Assembly (NCBI RefSeq): GCF_018320785.1
Contig: NC_054865.1
Coordinates: forward strand, 44,972,898 to 45,036,897
Length of the DNA stretch: 64,000 bases
Direction: 5' to 3'
DNA from: Cheilinus undulatus
Taxonomy: Eukaryota > Chordata > Actinopteri > Labriformes > Labridae
A program made the position numbers and the translations under genes. Below are positions 1 through 12,721 of this stretch, in pieces; position 1 is the stretch's first letter, and each line of letters starts with the position of its first letter. Under the pieces are notes generated by a model. That model saw nothing but the letters and a program-made list of their open reading frames with translations, was not told where the DNA came from and made no database searches.

Positions 1-185
1 CTGTTATCTTTAAGCTTAAAATGTTAATTAAAATGTCTAGAAAGATTATCTTATCTACATGGTTGAAAGTGCCTAAAAAAACAAACATTTTACATATGAT
101 GTTTTTAAATATAGTATTCCATACATAACAGTGATTTAAAAAATTCGAGCCTTGATGTAGGGATTTGCTCAATCAGTTTCTAGAG

Positions 186-596
186 CTGTGGTCCTCAACT
201 GGTCTATAGGACCCTCCACACCCTCCTTAATGGGAAACTGCACCTGGATTTCTAAAATAATTTCAACTGAATTCATTTAATGAAAAACAGTAAAGTTTGG
301 GCCTTAGACTGAACAAAAACTTGACAAAACAAGCATGTTTAAAAAGCCTGTCATTACAGAAGTTTGTTGTTTTCAGACGTTAACACACTGTCAGATTATA
401 AAGTCAACATCTCAAGAAAACTACCCAAATGTTTTTATTATCGGGGGAAATGAAATATATGGATGCATGTCTGTGTAGGGCTTCCATATACCATAGACCT
501 TGGTCACAACATTTCTTCCAGGTACACATTCAGGACCTACTGAAAACAGCTCCGCGACCCAATTTAGGATCCCCACCCACCAGTTGAGAATTTCTG
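186..596. mobile_element. Degenerate non-autonomous hAT-type element
   Basis: The two ends are inverted copies of one motif. The left end reads CTGTGGTCCTCAACTGG and the complement of the right end reads CAGAAATTCTCAACTGG, both matching the hAT/Charlie end pattern CAGnGnTTCTCAAC. The interior has no ORF. The eight bases on either side agree at only about half the positions, so the insertion looks old. The family name is inferred from the ends alone. Confidence 0.45.
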
Positions 597-2034
597 CTCC
601 AGCAAATTAGTAGACTATTGAATTTTAAAGGTAAGGTCTGGCTCAAAGTTGGTGCTTCTTTCTTTCCCAAAGATGTTTTGTGAAGTGTTATTTAGGGAAC
701 CTTCAAATATTAAATCTGTTTTTGAAAGCATTCAATAAATGTAGGTCTCTTTTAAATGCGCCAATCTATTTGCAGGAGTTAAAACATCACTGAGTTAAGG
801 GGAACATCATTACTCCTTAATTTCTGACCACTTTTTTTCCAATGCTTGTTCATTTCTTTTTTCATTCTGCAGAATTTGAGTCAACTGAACTGACTGAATA
901 TTCATTCACATGAGTTTGATGCCTCTTTATTTCATGATTAGAATAAAAACTGTACACAGAGTGCTACATTTTATAGACTGGTGAATCCTTTACTGTGCAG
1001 TGAAGAAAAGATGAAACATTTCAATAGATTTTCCCATAATCAAATAGCTCACTTACAGCACACTGAATAAAACCCTTACTTTACCAGTGCTGTGATGCCA
1101 CTATTGTTTCATTATTACCAACTACATCAAAACTCATGTGCATTTGACAAAGGCAAACCTAAAGCATTATAACACATTATATTTAAATATAAAGTGAATC
1201 ACAGCTCAAACCAATAACAGTACAAGTTAACTTTGAGTTAATTTTTTTAGCTCCATTAGGTCCAATATCACCGCAATACAGAATCACAAAAGCAATCATC
1301 TTCATGTAAATGCCCAAAATATTGTTGGTTTCCTGTTAAAAGCTTTAAATGGTACTGTTTAGGTGGACTATGCAAGACCTTTTGAGATGTGGGAGAACCC
1401 TGAGAGAACAAAAGCGTGAGACTACATTTACATGTAAGAGGAAACACATGTAGAGAAGAAATGGAGGATACCTTTTTAAAAACTAAAACAGATACAAGTG
1501 AAATTAAGATTCATCTGCAATGTCAGGTATGACAATGACTTTAAAATAAACATACAATAATTTAATATTTAAAATCAAGTTTTTCCTTCAACTGACATAA
1601 AGTTCATGTCCATTTGTTAAGGTCTGCAACAGTTACACTCTACCTCTTCTTATTAACAATGCCTTTTTGTCTGAGCAGATGTTTGCTGTGTTTTACAAAG
1701 AGCTCGATCACACAAGAGTAACCGTGCAGCATCATAATCAATGATCACGTCAATGTGTGGAGCAGGAGACTGTGATGGTGGAGCACCTCTGTGTGTTCAA
1801 ATGCAGCATTGCAATAAGGAACTCTATAGACAAACAGAGTGAAAGTGAGAAAAGCTGCAGGGGCAGCTGTACATTTATGATTACAGCACAGAAGAGTAAA
1901 TACACACAAAACTCAGGAATCAAGATGGAATACAAGGAATAACTTTGTTGAAAGAGGGAATGTAATTTGATATGTATTGAGCTCAGGTTACTTTCACCCT
2001 CTGGAAAGTTTGTCAGCGCCTTAAAGTTATGATC

Positions 2035-2300
2035 TTACCTATTAAAGGTGCAATCTACAATTTTAAAGAGTTTTATGTGTATGAAAAAGTACACTTGCTC
2101 CCTAAGGTAAGTTTAGCATAAAGAAACTGGAAAGAGGGAAAAACAACAAGCTGGAGTAAAATATCTGCCAAACTTCAGGCCTAAAGCTCATGAATTTTGT
2201 TACCATTGAAACAAGCCGGGCTAGCCATGAACCCTGCAAAGCAAAGCTAACAGGCTGCTGCAGCACATTGAACAGACAGACAAGTATCTATCTTTTTGTA
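2035..2300. repeat. Dispersed fish repeat fragment, class unsure
   Basis: The stretch contains the phrases TTAAAGGTGCAATCTACA and TTTAGCATAAAGAAACTGG, which recur in many teleost genomes around short non-autonomous elements. I see no terminal repeats here and cannot name the class. It lies in or just past the stk16 3' UTR. Confidence 0.25.
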
Positions 2301-2641
2301 TAACTTTAAGATAAAATGGGCAGATATCAATTCAAACATTTTGGACCATCCCAAAAAGCACTTGTAATAGGCATCATACATCAGGATCAGATCAAATGTA
2401 AGGCTACTCTGTTTTTATATTGTTTGCCAAGTTCACAAGGACCACAGAAGTCCTTAGAGGCGGGCCGGTTGGGATGGACCATTCAAATCAAACCTTTTAA
2501 CCAGGTTCACCAGACTGAGTCAAAGACTGTACCTTGGATTAAACAGTAAGATCAATAAATACAAGGATAAATTCAAACAGAAGAGGTGTGAATATGTGTG
2601 CAAAGATTTCCAAGACCCCACATCCAGTGCACCGTGCAACA

Positions 2642-5600
2642 TCACACCATGTTGGTTTGGGTGTTTGGGCTGCGACTCTGCAGGTCTTGTACCTGGTCAA
2701 GAACCCAGTGGATGTTTGGTCTCTCCTGAGGATTAGACACCATTATGGAGCTCAGCAGCATCTGCAGGCCCTCCGAGTAACTGGGCATGATGAAAACAGA
2801 TACAGAGTTAGAACAACTTAGGCTGGTTCCTCATTTAGTTATACACACTTTGATAAAATGCTGTTAATCGCACATCTGTTCAGAATTATTTTATTTCTAA
2901 CACAAAACATTGCAAGAGTTGCGTGGTTACAAAACAACACCAATCTACAGAACTGTGCAGAACTATTAGGCATGTTTGGGCCAAAAATGGAGGCTGGGGT
3001 AAGGCGTAGATGTGGTGAGTAAGCCACCTGGGGGCTACATTTGGCAGGAAGGGGGACTGACACAACCCCAGTTGAGCTCTAGATGTTCTTGTATATTCCG
3101 AGGGGTATGGGAAAATAATCTGTGGAAATGATAAGAAAGCCCACACCTAAAAGGCAGGGTACTGCCCTAACCAGCAGCAGTGTTGTGCTATAGATATCCC
3201 AAGGGCCCCCAAACAGTGGAAAGTCTCCAGGGGTATTGCCAGTGGTGAAAAAGCCTGGAAAAAAGAGATGCCGTCGAGCTTGACCTTGGATACATACATA
3301 TGTATTGACATATGTCAAGCTTGACACTGGCTACCCTACCCCCTCTCTCTCTCCAGCCCCGGTTTGTGGCACAGCGAGCCCTGTGATCAACCCTTAGTGG
3401 CCTACATGCCTATAAGTTATGCACATGACTGTTGGTAACCAATGTGTATTTTTTCCATTACATTTTATGCACTTAATAAAGAAATTTAACTACTATTGAG
3501 TGGTTTATAACATAAAATATTCCTTTATTAGTCCCACAAGGGGAAATTCCAAAATAAAGCTTTTTCTTGGCCAAGTCTTCTTGACTGTAGACCAATATGG
3601 CTAATTCATAAACAGTATTCAAAGAAAAGTCTAGTGGGAGAGAAATTTCTTTCTGCAATGGCATTTAAGTAGGTTTTAATGATATGCCAATTTGGGATGT
3701 TAACTGCAATGCAGCATTTGACTGTTTAAGAACAGTTTGTCTTTAAATATAGTGTTTGTCATAGCTAAACTTCTTAATGTTTCAATCCACTATCCATCAG
3801 AACAACGGACACTGTCTGATGACCAGGACACTTTCTTCAAGTTACATTTTAGATTATTTACAGGGTGAAACGGACCTGCAGGACTGGGGGATGGTCACTG
3901 GATTCTGGACAGCCAGAGCAACACTGTCCCCTTTCTGAAACACCAGATCATACGGCCCCTCCAACATCATCATGCAGTAGAGCACACAGCCAAGTGACTG
4001 GATAGAGACATCAACAGAAGAAGTCAAAAACTGTTCCATACCAACACAACTTTAAGGTTTCAATGATTTAGTGATGTCTAAAATACAAAATGCAGAAAAT
4101 ACTCAAGAAAAGAGGAATGATCACTTTTTTTACCCAGATATCTGTGCGCTCATCTATTATGCAGTGGCTTTCCACATTGAAGAGCTCAGGAGCACGGTAG
4201 GAAATGGTGCAACGCTGGGCTGCCCAGTCCTGTATGGTCATGGCTTCTCTGCTTCCTCTAACCTGAAATTAAATCAGTGTTATCAAAAACATTACCTCAG
4301 TATAGATGACTAAGTTTATATTCAAAACATAAGCTTTCAGTAACACAGAAACTTCTATGCAGCCTGTAATGCTGTTAAATTTCCAAACCTATCTCATAAC
4401 TTTACTTCCTCTTCTAATTGCAATTATGCCAATTGTGAAAAGCAAAATACTTCACCAACATAAACGCAAAATGAAAAATATGAGTACTTCAAGCTCCCAG
4501 TTGAAATATGTGTAAATTGTGATGAAATAAACTTCTTGCTGTACCATGGACAAGAATTTAACAGCCCCTGCAGATTAGCAGTAAGGAGTAAAATCCCTTG
4601 TGAGTCCTTCTATCACATTCTAGATTGCATTTGCATGTGGGCAGCATATCTACAGAGTTAAACCTGCATTTTGGGAAATAAAAAGAATGAGACATCCAGT
4701 GTTTGTTTGATACAGACGGTAAAACATTAATAGACTTAATGCCCTTACCTCAATCCTGGCACGGTTCATTGAGCCCAGGTCCATCAGTACCGGCCTGTCA
4801 TCCTCGTCTAGAAGCACATTTGTGGGTTTCAGGTCCCTGTAAAGTTAAAGTAGACATATATAGCGTCAATGAAGAGGTAAGTAATTGAGTTAATAAAAAC
4901 ATAAAGATGTAGTTGGTAGAATTGACTACGATGAGCTGATTGATACCAAATATACTCGACACCTTTAGAAGATTAAATCATTCTAACAAATGTTAGTGTG
5001 CATCACTGGAGACATACTACCTGTGTGCATAGCCCTTTTCATGAATGGCCTTAAGCCCAGAGCAGATACCACGCAAGATCTGCAAAATCTGTTTCTCGGG
5101 CATCCAGCTCCCCTTGTCTCTCAGCTTCTCCAGAACAGACCAGAGACTACCTTTCTGTTGAGATAAACACGCCAACAAATCAGAAACCAAACTGCCAGAA
5201 AGGTTATTCTGATCACTCAAGCTGCTAAATCAACTTACTCTAATATAAGGCAGAAGTAACCAGGCTTCAGTCTTGCCTCCACGATCGATAAAGGTGTGTG
5301 CAACCAGGCTCAAGATGTTGGGGTGACTGAACATCTGATGCATTTCCACTTCTGTCTGTGCCTCCTGGCGCCCTTCTCTGTCATGGCACAGGATCCTTTT
5401 TAGGGCATAGAAGCGCCCATCTTTTACCCCCTCTACCAGATCAACATAGCTAAACCCACTGAAAAGAGGAGACAAATAGATTAGAATTCTGCACAATTTT
5501 AGACTAGACTTAAAGATATAGGGCTGTCAAAACTCCATATGTTTATCGTAGGCCTGGGCAATTTTAAAATCGCAGGAGGTGCAATATCTTTTTGGAAACA

Positions 5601-6620
5601 TCTTCATTCATCCCCCATGCACCTTGGAAGTGAGGTTGTGCCAGAAGTACCTCATTCACTTTCCTTTTTTTCTTTTTTTTGACCTGAAATGTGTTTCAAA
5701 ATGCCAGTTTAATACCTGTTTTGCAGCAGAGATGTTATGCCCTACACATTATGCAAACATTCAAGTGTCAATTTATTTCAGAACATTGGAATTTTTTCTT
5801 ATAGTAGTTACCAATGTTCACTCTCTGGCTCTTGGTTGAAAGCCCAGACTTTAAAAACAATTAAAATACACTTTTGTTATAGCTGGGTATTATTTTTTGT
5901 ATACATTTTCATCAAAGGGGGATAACTAGTGCATGTTATTTTATGTTTAATCAAGATGGTGTTTGCCCGTTTGCATTGGCTTTAACAGAGCAGCAGAGAA
6001 AGGATACATTTACAAAACACTACATCTTCTGTACACACTATAGTGCTCATGTTCACATGATTGAAAGATGTCACCACATACAATAGTAAGGCTCTGTCAT
6101 GTGAGGATGGACAACAATGGAGGTCAAAGCAGGTGGCACAATTAGGCTAAATTCTTTTAACATTTCTACATTTTCCACGAGGTCTGACTAAATAAGCTGA
6201 TAGAAGCTGATTTAGTCGATACCCTGTTGTGTAACTCTATTGACCCATTGGTTACCATTTTCATAATTCCTGTTTTATCCTTCTTGTTTTGATGAAATTA
6301 TTTAAACCATTCATCTGAATATTCTGAGACTGTTATCACATTGCTCACGTACATGTCTTCAAAGATGTTTTAGTTGTACATGTCTTTAAATATGAGTACT
6401 ATAGATGATATTTTGGTGTTCTTGTTTATATTGCACTTGTCATGACACTAGTTATCAATAATAACAAACAAATTTCTATGACATGGTGGAATGAGGTGAG
6501 GTTTAAAAGAAACAGTAACAGCTAGTTAACTTACCCTTCGTCTAGTTTCTGAACAAAGTAATATCTCTTGTTATCAATGGTGATGGAGCCACGGGAGCAT
6601 ATGCACAGCGTTTGTCCCAT
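2642..6620 (-). CDS. stk16: Serine/threonine-protein kinase 16 (stk16), 7 coding exons
   Basis: Membrane-anchored kinase of the NAK family linked to Golgi and secretory traffic. Coding exons on the minus strand: 6535-6620, 5239-5458, 5021-5154, 4749-4836, 4134-4262, 3876-3997, 2642-2780. Phases join cleanly and total 918 bases, 305 aa, the length of human STK16. It starts MGQTLCICSRG, so Gly2 (myristoylation) and Cys6/Cys8 (palmitoylation) are kept. Visible motifs: glycine loop GGFSYVDLVEG (29-39), ATP-binding Lys49, catalytic AHRDLKPTN with Asp148, DLG at 166-168 (the family's usual variant of DFG), APELF and the GCVLY stretch. An in-frame ATG lies ten codons upstream, but the MG start fits the lipidation motif. 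A non-coding first exon near 6977-7040 splices to 6659. Intron 1 (5459-6534) has a fish repeat starting GGGCTGTCAAAACTCCATA; intron 6 (2781-3875) is unclassified repeat-like DNA. Confidence 0.96.
3510..3560 (-). repeat. Possible LINE 3'-tail fragment in stk16 intron 6
   Basis: Read on the minus strand, this piece carries a phrase ending CTTGTGGGACTAATAAAGGA, resembling the 3' ends of several fish LINEs (a conserved stretch followed by a short tail). No reverse transcriptase is attached. The surrounding intron (about 2830-3470) looks repeat-like but I could not classify it. Confidence 0.25.
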
Positions 6621-7091
6621 CCTGACTGGTACATTGTTTAACATCAAACTCTTCGGGTCCTGAAGGGAAAGGGTTTGTATATGAGAAGCGGTCACAAAAA
6701 AGTGACAGAAGACTATCCTCAAATAGTCTAGAATAGAGGAAATGCACCTGTTCGTATAGTTCACGAAGTAAAAGAAAATAAACGTTAACAGTTACGTGAG
6801 CTAACATAGAAATCATCGACACGAACTCGTATTTAATACCTGGCAAATAGAACATAAACGTCGTTTTATTACCTCAGCCTCGATCCCTGTGTACTTTTAT
6901 TTTAATAAATGATAGTGGATATATAAAAAATAAGAACCCGAGGGAGTAAATTGCGACTTTAGGCGTCAAATCCTACCTGTTTGTTTTCTGTTTATCAAGT
7001 TAGCTTCCTGCCATATTAGCTTTCCCAATGCGGATTCTTCTTCTCTAGTTTTAGTCTGTAAATATGATGCGCGTTACCGCCACCTCCTGGC
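6621..7091 (-). promoter_or_regulatory. stk16 5' UTR exon and promoter region
   Basis: On the minus strand a strong donor CAG|GTAGGA ends a non-coding exon at 6977, and an acceptor with a pyrimidine tract opens the coding exon at 6659. Transcription therefore probably begins near 7010-7045. Just outside is CCGCCACCTCCTGGC (7077-7091), whose complement matches the CTCF core consensus at all but one position. A YY1-like AATATGGC lies near 7010. No TATA box was seen. Confidence 0.5.
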
Positions 7092-7094
7092 TGA

Positions 7095-8440
7095 AAAATA
7101 CTAGAAAAATAAACGTAGTTTTCAAGTAAAAAATAAAATAAAATACAATAAAATAACCATAAAAAAATCTTGCTTGGGCAACCTAAATAGCTTCAGTCAC
7201 TTTTTACAAATGCGAAAACATCACAATCTTGTAAAATGCCAGGGTGGTATTATTGGGTCCACTATTGGGCCAGAATAATTGATAAAATTGTATTTATTTT
7301 ATATAGCCCTTTATTTTCAAACTTTAAATTAAGAAGTTGCTTAAACATTTTATGTCTAGATGCTGCATCCCTGCCAATCGTTATTGTAATATACCTCGTG
7401 TTTACTTTACACAGACACCATGATATCCTCAATGTAATAACTTTATTGACTGTTGTATACAGTTGAATGCCATGTGTCTGAAATTCAGATTCAGTTTAGC
7501 TTGTGTGGTCAAAGTGTGTTTCATTGACGTCTGAATGTCTATTTTAAGTTCAAATACAAATAAGGGAACACAGTTTTAATCAATTTAAATAATTTTGTAA
7601 ACACCCTAAAGTGTTTTTACAGCAGACAAGCTATCAATGCATATATATACCATTTGTGAGTAACAGTGGTATGTATTACAGGTTAATTCTCAGATCTCCT
7701 GCACTTTTCTTCATACAAATAAAGTGCCGGTACATTAGTAACTTCAGTTATTAAGGTAATATCAATCTGAAGTTAAGAATTAAGATTTCTTTGCTAACCG
7801 AACTATCAAGATACTACCTTTGCGTATGTAAACTGAGACACCTAAATATGGACAGCTTTAATTTCTAATATTTTTAAACACTGTTTTTGTTGTTATTTGC
7901 ATGTTTAAAAGAAAAACATCAATGTATCTGTAAATATCTTACTGAGTCACCTAGTGCACCTACACAGTCCATAACTTATCAGAAAACTGTACACGGAACT
8001 ATACCTGCTGAAAAAAACCGGGAAAGAAACCGCAGAGCTCAGACACATGAGCAGGGCAAAAAACTGGGAGCAGATCTCCCTGACAAATACGTAAAAGATG
8101 TCAAATTAACATACTGTCTTTTTTGGGTCTTGGCCTTCATTAATTCCATCATTTTTTTCTCCTGTCATTGATGATATGTGTATACCTTGGCCTCTAGAAA
8201 ATCTCATATAGGGATAAAATTAAGATGTTCTTTCCTACCTGAGGCCCCATCATATTAGAAAAGAGATTTTAATATTTGGAGGTCCTTAAAGAAAGCTCTG
8301 AAGTATTTTTTAAGAGGGGTTATGTGTTGTGTTGACTAACATTATTATCAAAATCATTTAAACATACACATTATAAAATACTTATAAGAAAACAAAAGTT
8401 GATTTTATTAAAAAAAAAACACACATTTTTAATGTCGATA
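7095..8440. other. Gap between divergent stk16 and pcnp, no gene seen
   Basis: About 1.3 kb of AT-rich DNA. The ORFs present are short, start without context and match no family I know. No repeat ends were recognised. Confidence 0.5.
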
Positions 8441-8582
8441 AAAGGTTTTTATATCAACTTCTCGCTTCTTTTTCTTCTTCTTCGCCTCCTTCCTCTTCGT
8501 TGCGTGAACACTACTCGTTTGAAACACAGCGCTCCAGGAAGCCTAGTGGCGTGATAGGGAATCACAAGATTTGAGAGGCGAA
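8441..8582 (+). promoter_or_regulatory. pcnp promoter and 5' UTR
   Basis: The DNA before the pcnp start changes to a pyrimidine-rich run (CTTCTCGCTTC followed by TTCTTC repeats) and then a CG-containing segment up to the ATG at 8583. There is no TATA box at the usual distance. A pyrimidine-rich start region fits a constitutive housekeeping promoter. The exact transcription start is not visible. Confidence 0.4.
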
Positions 8583-10506
8583 ATGATGGAAGACCACAAG
8601 CATAACAGAAGAGTTTTCCACAAAGACGGAGGTGATATTTGCGCTGTTTTAAACACTATATTGTATTTAACAGATTTATGGCAATTAGCCGTAGCTTAAT
8701 TGCCGCCTAACTTGTAAAATTAGCCAAACTACCTTAAGTTTACTTAAAAACGTTTGTGAAACCCCGTAAAGCTGACTTACTGTTAGCTAACATATGTTAG
8801 CTAACGCTAATAAAATATAGAAGTTATGAATGTACAGATGTTTGGAAATTTGGTCGATTCTTACGGCTTTAAGTTACAGCTAAGATTTGCCTGGCTAGCA
8901 TGCAAATTATTTAACTAAAGACACCTCGTTAGCCTGCAAGCTGTGGGTTAGCCTAGCTAGTGTGGAAGTAGTTTATGTGGATGAGTCTCACCGTGATTAT
9001 AATCACTTTTAAACTCTTGGTATTTTGTACGGTCAGTCTTTAACCGGGCATCAAAACAGACAACTAAATGCTAAAATTAATGGTTATAAAAACGAAATTA
9101 GCCACACAGGTAAATATGATAGATTTGAATCGATCTCTAGTTCCCAGTAAACCGATGTTCACCTTGTTGAGTTGTCTTGCCTCAAGCAGGGCCGCAAGAG
9201 GAGGAAGGCAGAGTGAAAACTAAGCCTGTCTCTTGTAGTACTGGGGGAGGAGATGGGACCGCAGTTAAGCGCACATCCCAGCATCTCACATCTGAAGACG
9301 AAGATGAGTCCTCCGCAGGCCCACCGGCACCCCGCAAAGTCTCCAAGATAGGCTTTAGCATGGGCAGTCAGATGGGGAAGAAGTCCAACCCCATTTCTAT
9401 CAAACTGGGAGCTTCAGTAAGTTTGTTGTCACAGCTGTAACTTTCACCAAGGTTGTCGGGATGTTTTATACTTGAGTCCCTTTCGATACTACTTGCTAAA
9501 ACAGAAATACAATCTCAAATATTTTAATGATCCAAAGCATCAAAAAGTACAAAAGGTTAAAAACAGCATTTATTTGATAATAAAGTAGCACATGAATCCA
9601 TGAAAATGAAGGCAAACTCCTGCACACTGTCTGAAATGCATGAAAAAATTGTTAACATTTTGGTACTGAAATACTTCCAATTTACTGTGTACTAAAGACA
9701 ATGTGCAGTCGTTTGCCTACCAGGAGTTTTGATGGTAGCTGAAAGCAATAAGTTATCCATAATTGGTCGCCTAGGACTAAAACTGTTGCAGCTGTGGTAA
9801 TCAAAAGAGGTATTAGTTTCCTTCTGTTTTTATAGTCCAAGTGTAAAACTCTGATATCATCATAACTCTAATTTACACAACATACTGCAACACAGCGACA
9901 CCAAAAGAGCAAACGTTATAGACTGAATTTGATGTGTAATGCTCATAACATAGTTCACAGAACACACTTCTCAGCACAGCCATGAACAGATTAATTGAGT
10001 AAACCTTTTTAACATGAAAAAGAGAATAAGAATGACTTGAATGATACCTTTATTTTATCTTGCATTGAATCAGTGTTCATTTCAGGGTCTTTTTCTTTTT
10101 TACAAAATTGATGAAAGGGATGCATGATATTGGATTTTTGCAGAAATCCAGTATGCCAATATTTACAAGGTAGTTTTGGACAATACTGATATTTAAATAT
10201 ATTTCACAACTAAAACTTCTGTCTTTAAAAACAATTTGAAGTTTGAGGGTGAACATATTAACAAATTTCAATCCTTAAAACACGCTCTAAAGCATAAGGA
10301 ATGATGATGAGTAAAGAAATAGACTTGAGCTGACGAAGGGTTGTTGGTCCAGCCTAAAACTCCACTAACTACTTGTAAGGCCAGTATTTACAGCTGGTAT
10401 AGGTCGATTTTTATAGCCAAAATATGGGCAGAAATTTTCATATTAATGAATCATTTCTTGCATCTCAAGAATAGTGACAAAGTTTGATTGAAAATTATGT
10501 GTGATA

Positions 10507-10553
<47 letters not shown>

Positions 10554-11131
10554 TATTCAAAAGTGAAAAATGTGATACTCCTCATATATTTCTAACCTAA
10601 ATCTTGTGTTCCTTTCTGTTCTAGAAACCCAAAGAGCCTGCACCATCCCTACCTCCAAAAAAAGCAGGACTGGCTTCTGTTTTTAATGACAGTGATGATG
10701 TAAGTGTGCATAACGACAGTCATTTCATGGTTTAAAAATATCCATACACAACAAACCCTAAGAGACTACCTTTCCATTTCTCTTGCCATGCAGAGTGAAC
10801 CTGAGGAGATGCCTCCCGAGGCAAAGATGAGAATGAAAAACATCGGAAGGTAAACACACTTCTACTTGTACATATGCATTATTTTTTCATCAACTTACAC
10901 TTCTACTGAAGCATTTAACTTTAAAACATTACAAAATGAGTCATACATAATATACTGATGCCCAAATAATGTAAAATTTCAATGTTTGAATATAATTTGA
11001 GTTCTCTGCTGTGTTTCAGGGAGACACCGACATCTGCAGGACCCAACTCATTCAACAAGGGCAAGCAAGGCTTCTCTGATCATCAAAAACTTTGGGAGAG
11101 GAAACTGAAGGCCCAAGCAGACAAATTGTAG
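8583..11131 (+). CDS. pcnp: PEST proteolytic signal-containing nuclear protein (pcnp), 5 exons
   Basis: Small nuclear protein implicated in cell-cycle control and targeted by ubiquitin ligase NIRF/UHRF2 in mammals. Exons: 8583-8631, 9190-9416, 10625-10699, 10794-10849, 11020-11131; total 519 bases, 172 aa (human 178). The C-terminal half is almost the human one: [19 protein letters not shown], then [19 protein letters not shown] and a LWERKLK stretch. The middle is rich in Pro, Glu, Asp, Ser and Thr ([12 protein letters not shown]), as expected of a PEST region, and is followed by KIGFSMGSQ and ISIKLGAS, both conserved. The N-terminus [16 protein letters not shown] differs from the mammalian start. 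Exon 2 has a tandem NAGNAG acceptor (AAGCAG at 9184-9189), allowing one extra residue. Intron 2 contains a TA microsatellite. Confidence 0.95.
10510..10551. repeat. (TA)n microsatellite in pcnp intron 2
   Basis: Uninterrupted TA dinucleotides for about 42 bases, 74 bases before the exon 3 acceptor. Confidence 0.95.
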
Positions 11132-11599
11132 ATCTACAACCGTTTTTTTGTCCTTAATGAAGGTTTTTGTATAGTTTAAACCTTGTCAGAGATAATTTGA
11201 AGGACAACTTTAGCCTTCAATGATACTCTTGGACTGAATTTATGTTCATGTTCGTGACCACTACCGGTGGAGGCTAATTGGGAAGAGAGATGTGGAGATG
11301 GGAGAGACAAAAACTAACATGGTCAGTGTATTGTTTTAAGTGATTTATTTGCTGCCGTTGCCTATTTCTGGGTAACAGGGAAATCTGAGACCTCATTCTC
11401 CTTTTTAAGAACTGCTTGTTAGATCTGAGGCTAGCTAGGTACGGGCGCCAGCAATCTGTCTGTATTGATTGTCTCATCTTAGTGTAAAAATGTAAAAAGT
11501 GTGACACGTTTTTTTTTCTTTCCCAAACCCATAAATGCAAAGTGTGCGTTTGAATGCAATGTCAGTTTGTGCTTGTGTGTGTGTGGGCATAGATTAGTC

Positions 11600-11605
11600 A
11601 ATAAA
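11600..11605 (+). terminator. pcnp polyadenylation signal
   Basis: AATAAA 470 bases past the stop codon, followed by a T-rich and GT-containing stretch. A second AATAAA at about 12123 could serve a longer 3' UTR. Which is used cannot be told from sequence. Confidence 0.55.
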
Positions 11606-12721
11606 TAATTTCCCCTAATAAGTATACAACCCTTTGGGTTCACCTGCTGTGCCACATCATAGGCAGCCTTTTATATTTTTTGTTTGTTTGAGCTCCAAGT
11701 AGCTCTTATTTGTACACACAGTACTATCTCTGTCTGCTAACTCTGGCAAATAGTTCAGTCTTTATGTGTGCTTGCTTTTAGACAAAGGAAGGATGCAAAT
11801 GTGTTTTTGTTTGGAGTTTTAAAGAGCAGAATAGAGCAGAGATGACTTGAGTACCAGCATGCTGGTAAGTCATATGAAATCATTGTTGGAAGGTAGAGAT
11901 CAGGCAAAATTGTATACTTTTCTTTGTATTATGATTATTATTGTTCAGAAAGCAAACTCTTAGAGTTAATATGGTACCTCTGTGTTTCTCCTCACTCAGA
12001 TAATCTTGGTTACCTAACCTTTGTTTAGACTTTCTCCTACTGAACTACACCCATATCCACTGTTTCAGTCTGTTTTATCAAACACAGTTCTCTTGAATAC
12101 AGATTTAATACACAGTCATTAAAATAAAAAAGTGAATGACATGACTGTCAGACATGTGGGCTGTCTTTTCTAACAGAAAACGTAAGTTTCCTCCACATAC
12201 TGCTTTGTTTTTTAAAAGGATGTCTTAAAGTGGGCAGATGGAGAGATGAATACAGTTATGTGCCAGCCAGGGACTAACTGACTTTAAACTGACAATTAAA
12301 TTTCAATATTAACACCCACAGTGAAACTGAATGTACAAATATTTTTGTTCAGTTCAGTGTTTTTTTCCACGTCTCAAGAGGGATACAATTGTTTTTCTTA
12401 ATTTTGTGTCAATCCAACTGAAATTTAGCAGCTCTTTTAGCGAGGGATGTAAATTTAAATTTGGCAACAACATACTGTAGGGTGACTCATTTCTTCCCAT
12501 ACATTTAATGATGAAACAGCAGGCTCATCGGGGAACTTTCTGACATTTTGTAAGTTCTATTAAGTCACACTCACGTTTAATCATTCAATCAACCTTTATT
12601 ATACTTGAAAAATCATCCCTCATTTACAGGATGTTGAGTTAATTATAGAAGAGATATAAAGAATACAAAGTGGTTATAAACAGAAGAGAGATTGATAAGA
12701 AGGAGTTAAAATAACCTAAAC
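11606..12721. other. Downstream of pcnp, no gene seen
   Basis: AT-rich DNA, possibly the distal pcnp 3' UTR up to the second AATAAA near 12123. No exon, repeat ends or RNA gene recognised. Confidence 0.45.

Larger units (their letters stand above)
1..2641. other. Intergenic DNA downstream of stk16, no gene recognised
   Basis: No coding exon with convincing splice sites or family resemblance was found on either strand. Two opposing 61-codon ORFs near 1750-1942 match nothing I recognise. The stretch holds a probable hAT-type short element (186-596) and a dispersed fish repeat near 2035-2300. The part just left of 2642 must contain the stk16 3' UTR, but I could not place its polyadenylation site with confidence. 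Confidence 0.5.

Noticed and set aside
1750-1942. Two opposing 61-codon ORFs as small genes
   Set aside because: They mirror each other, have no start context and match no family.
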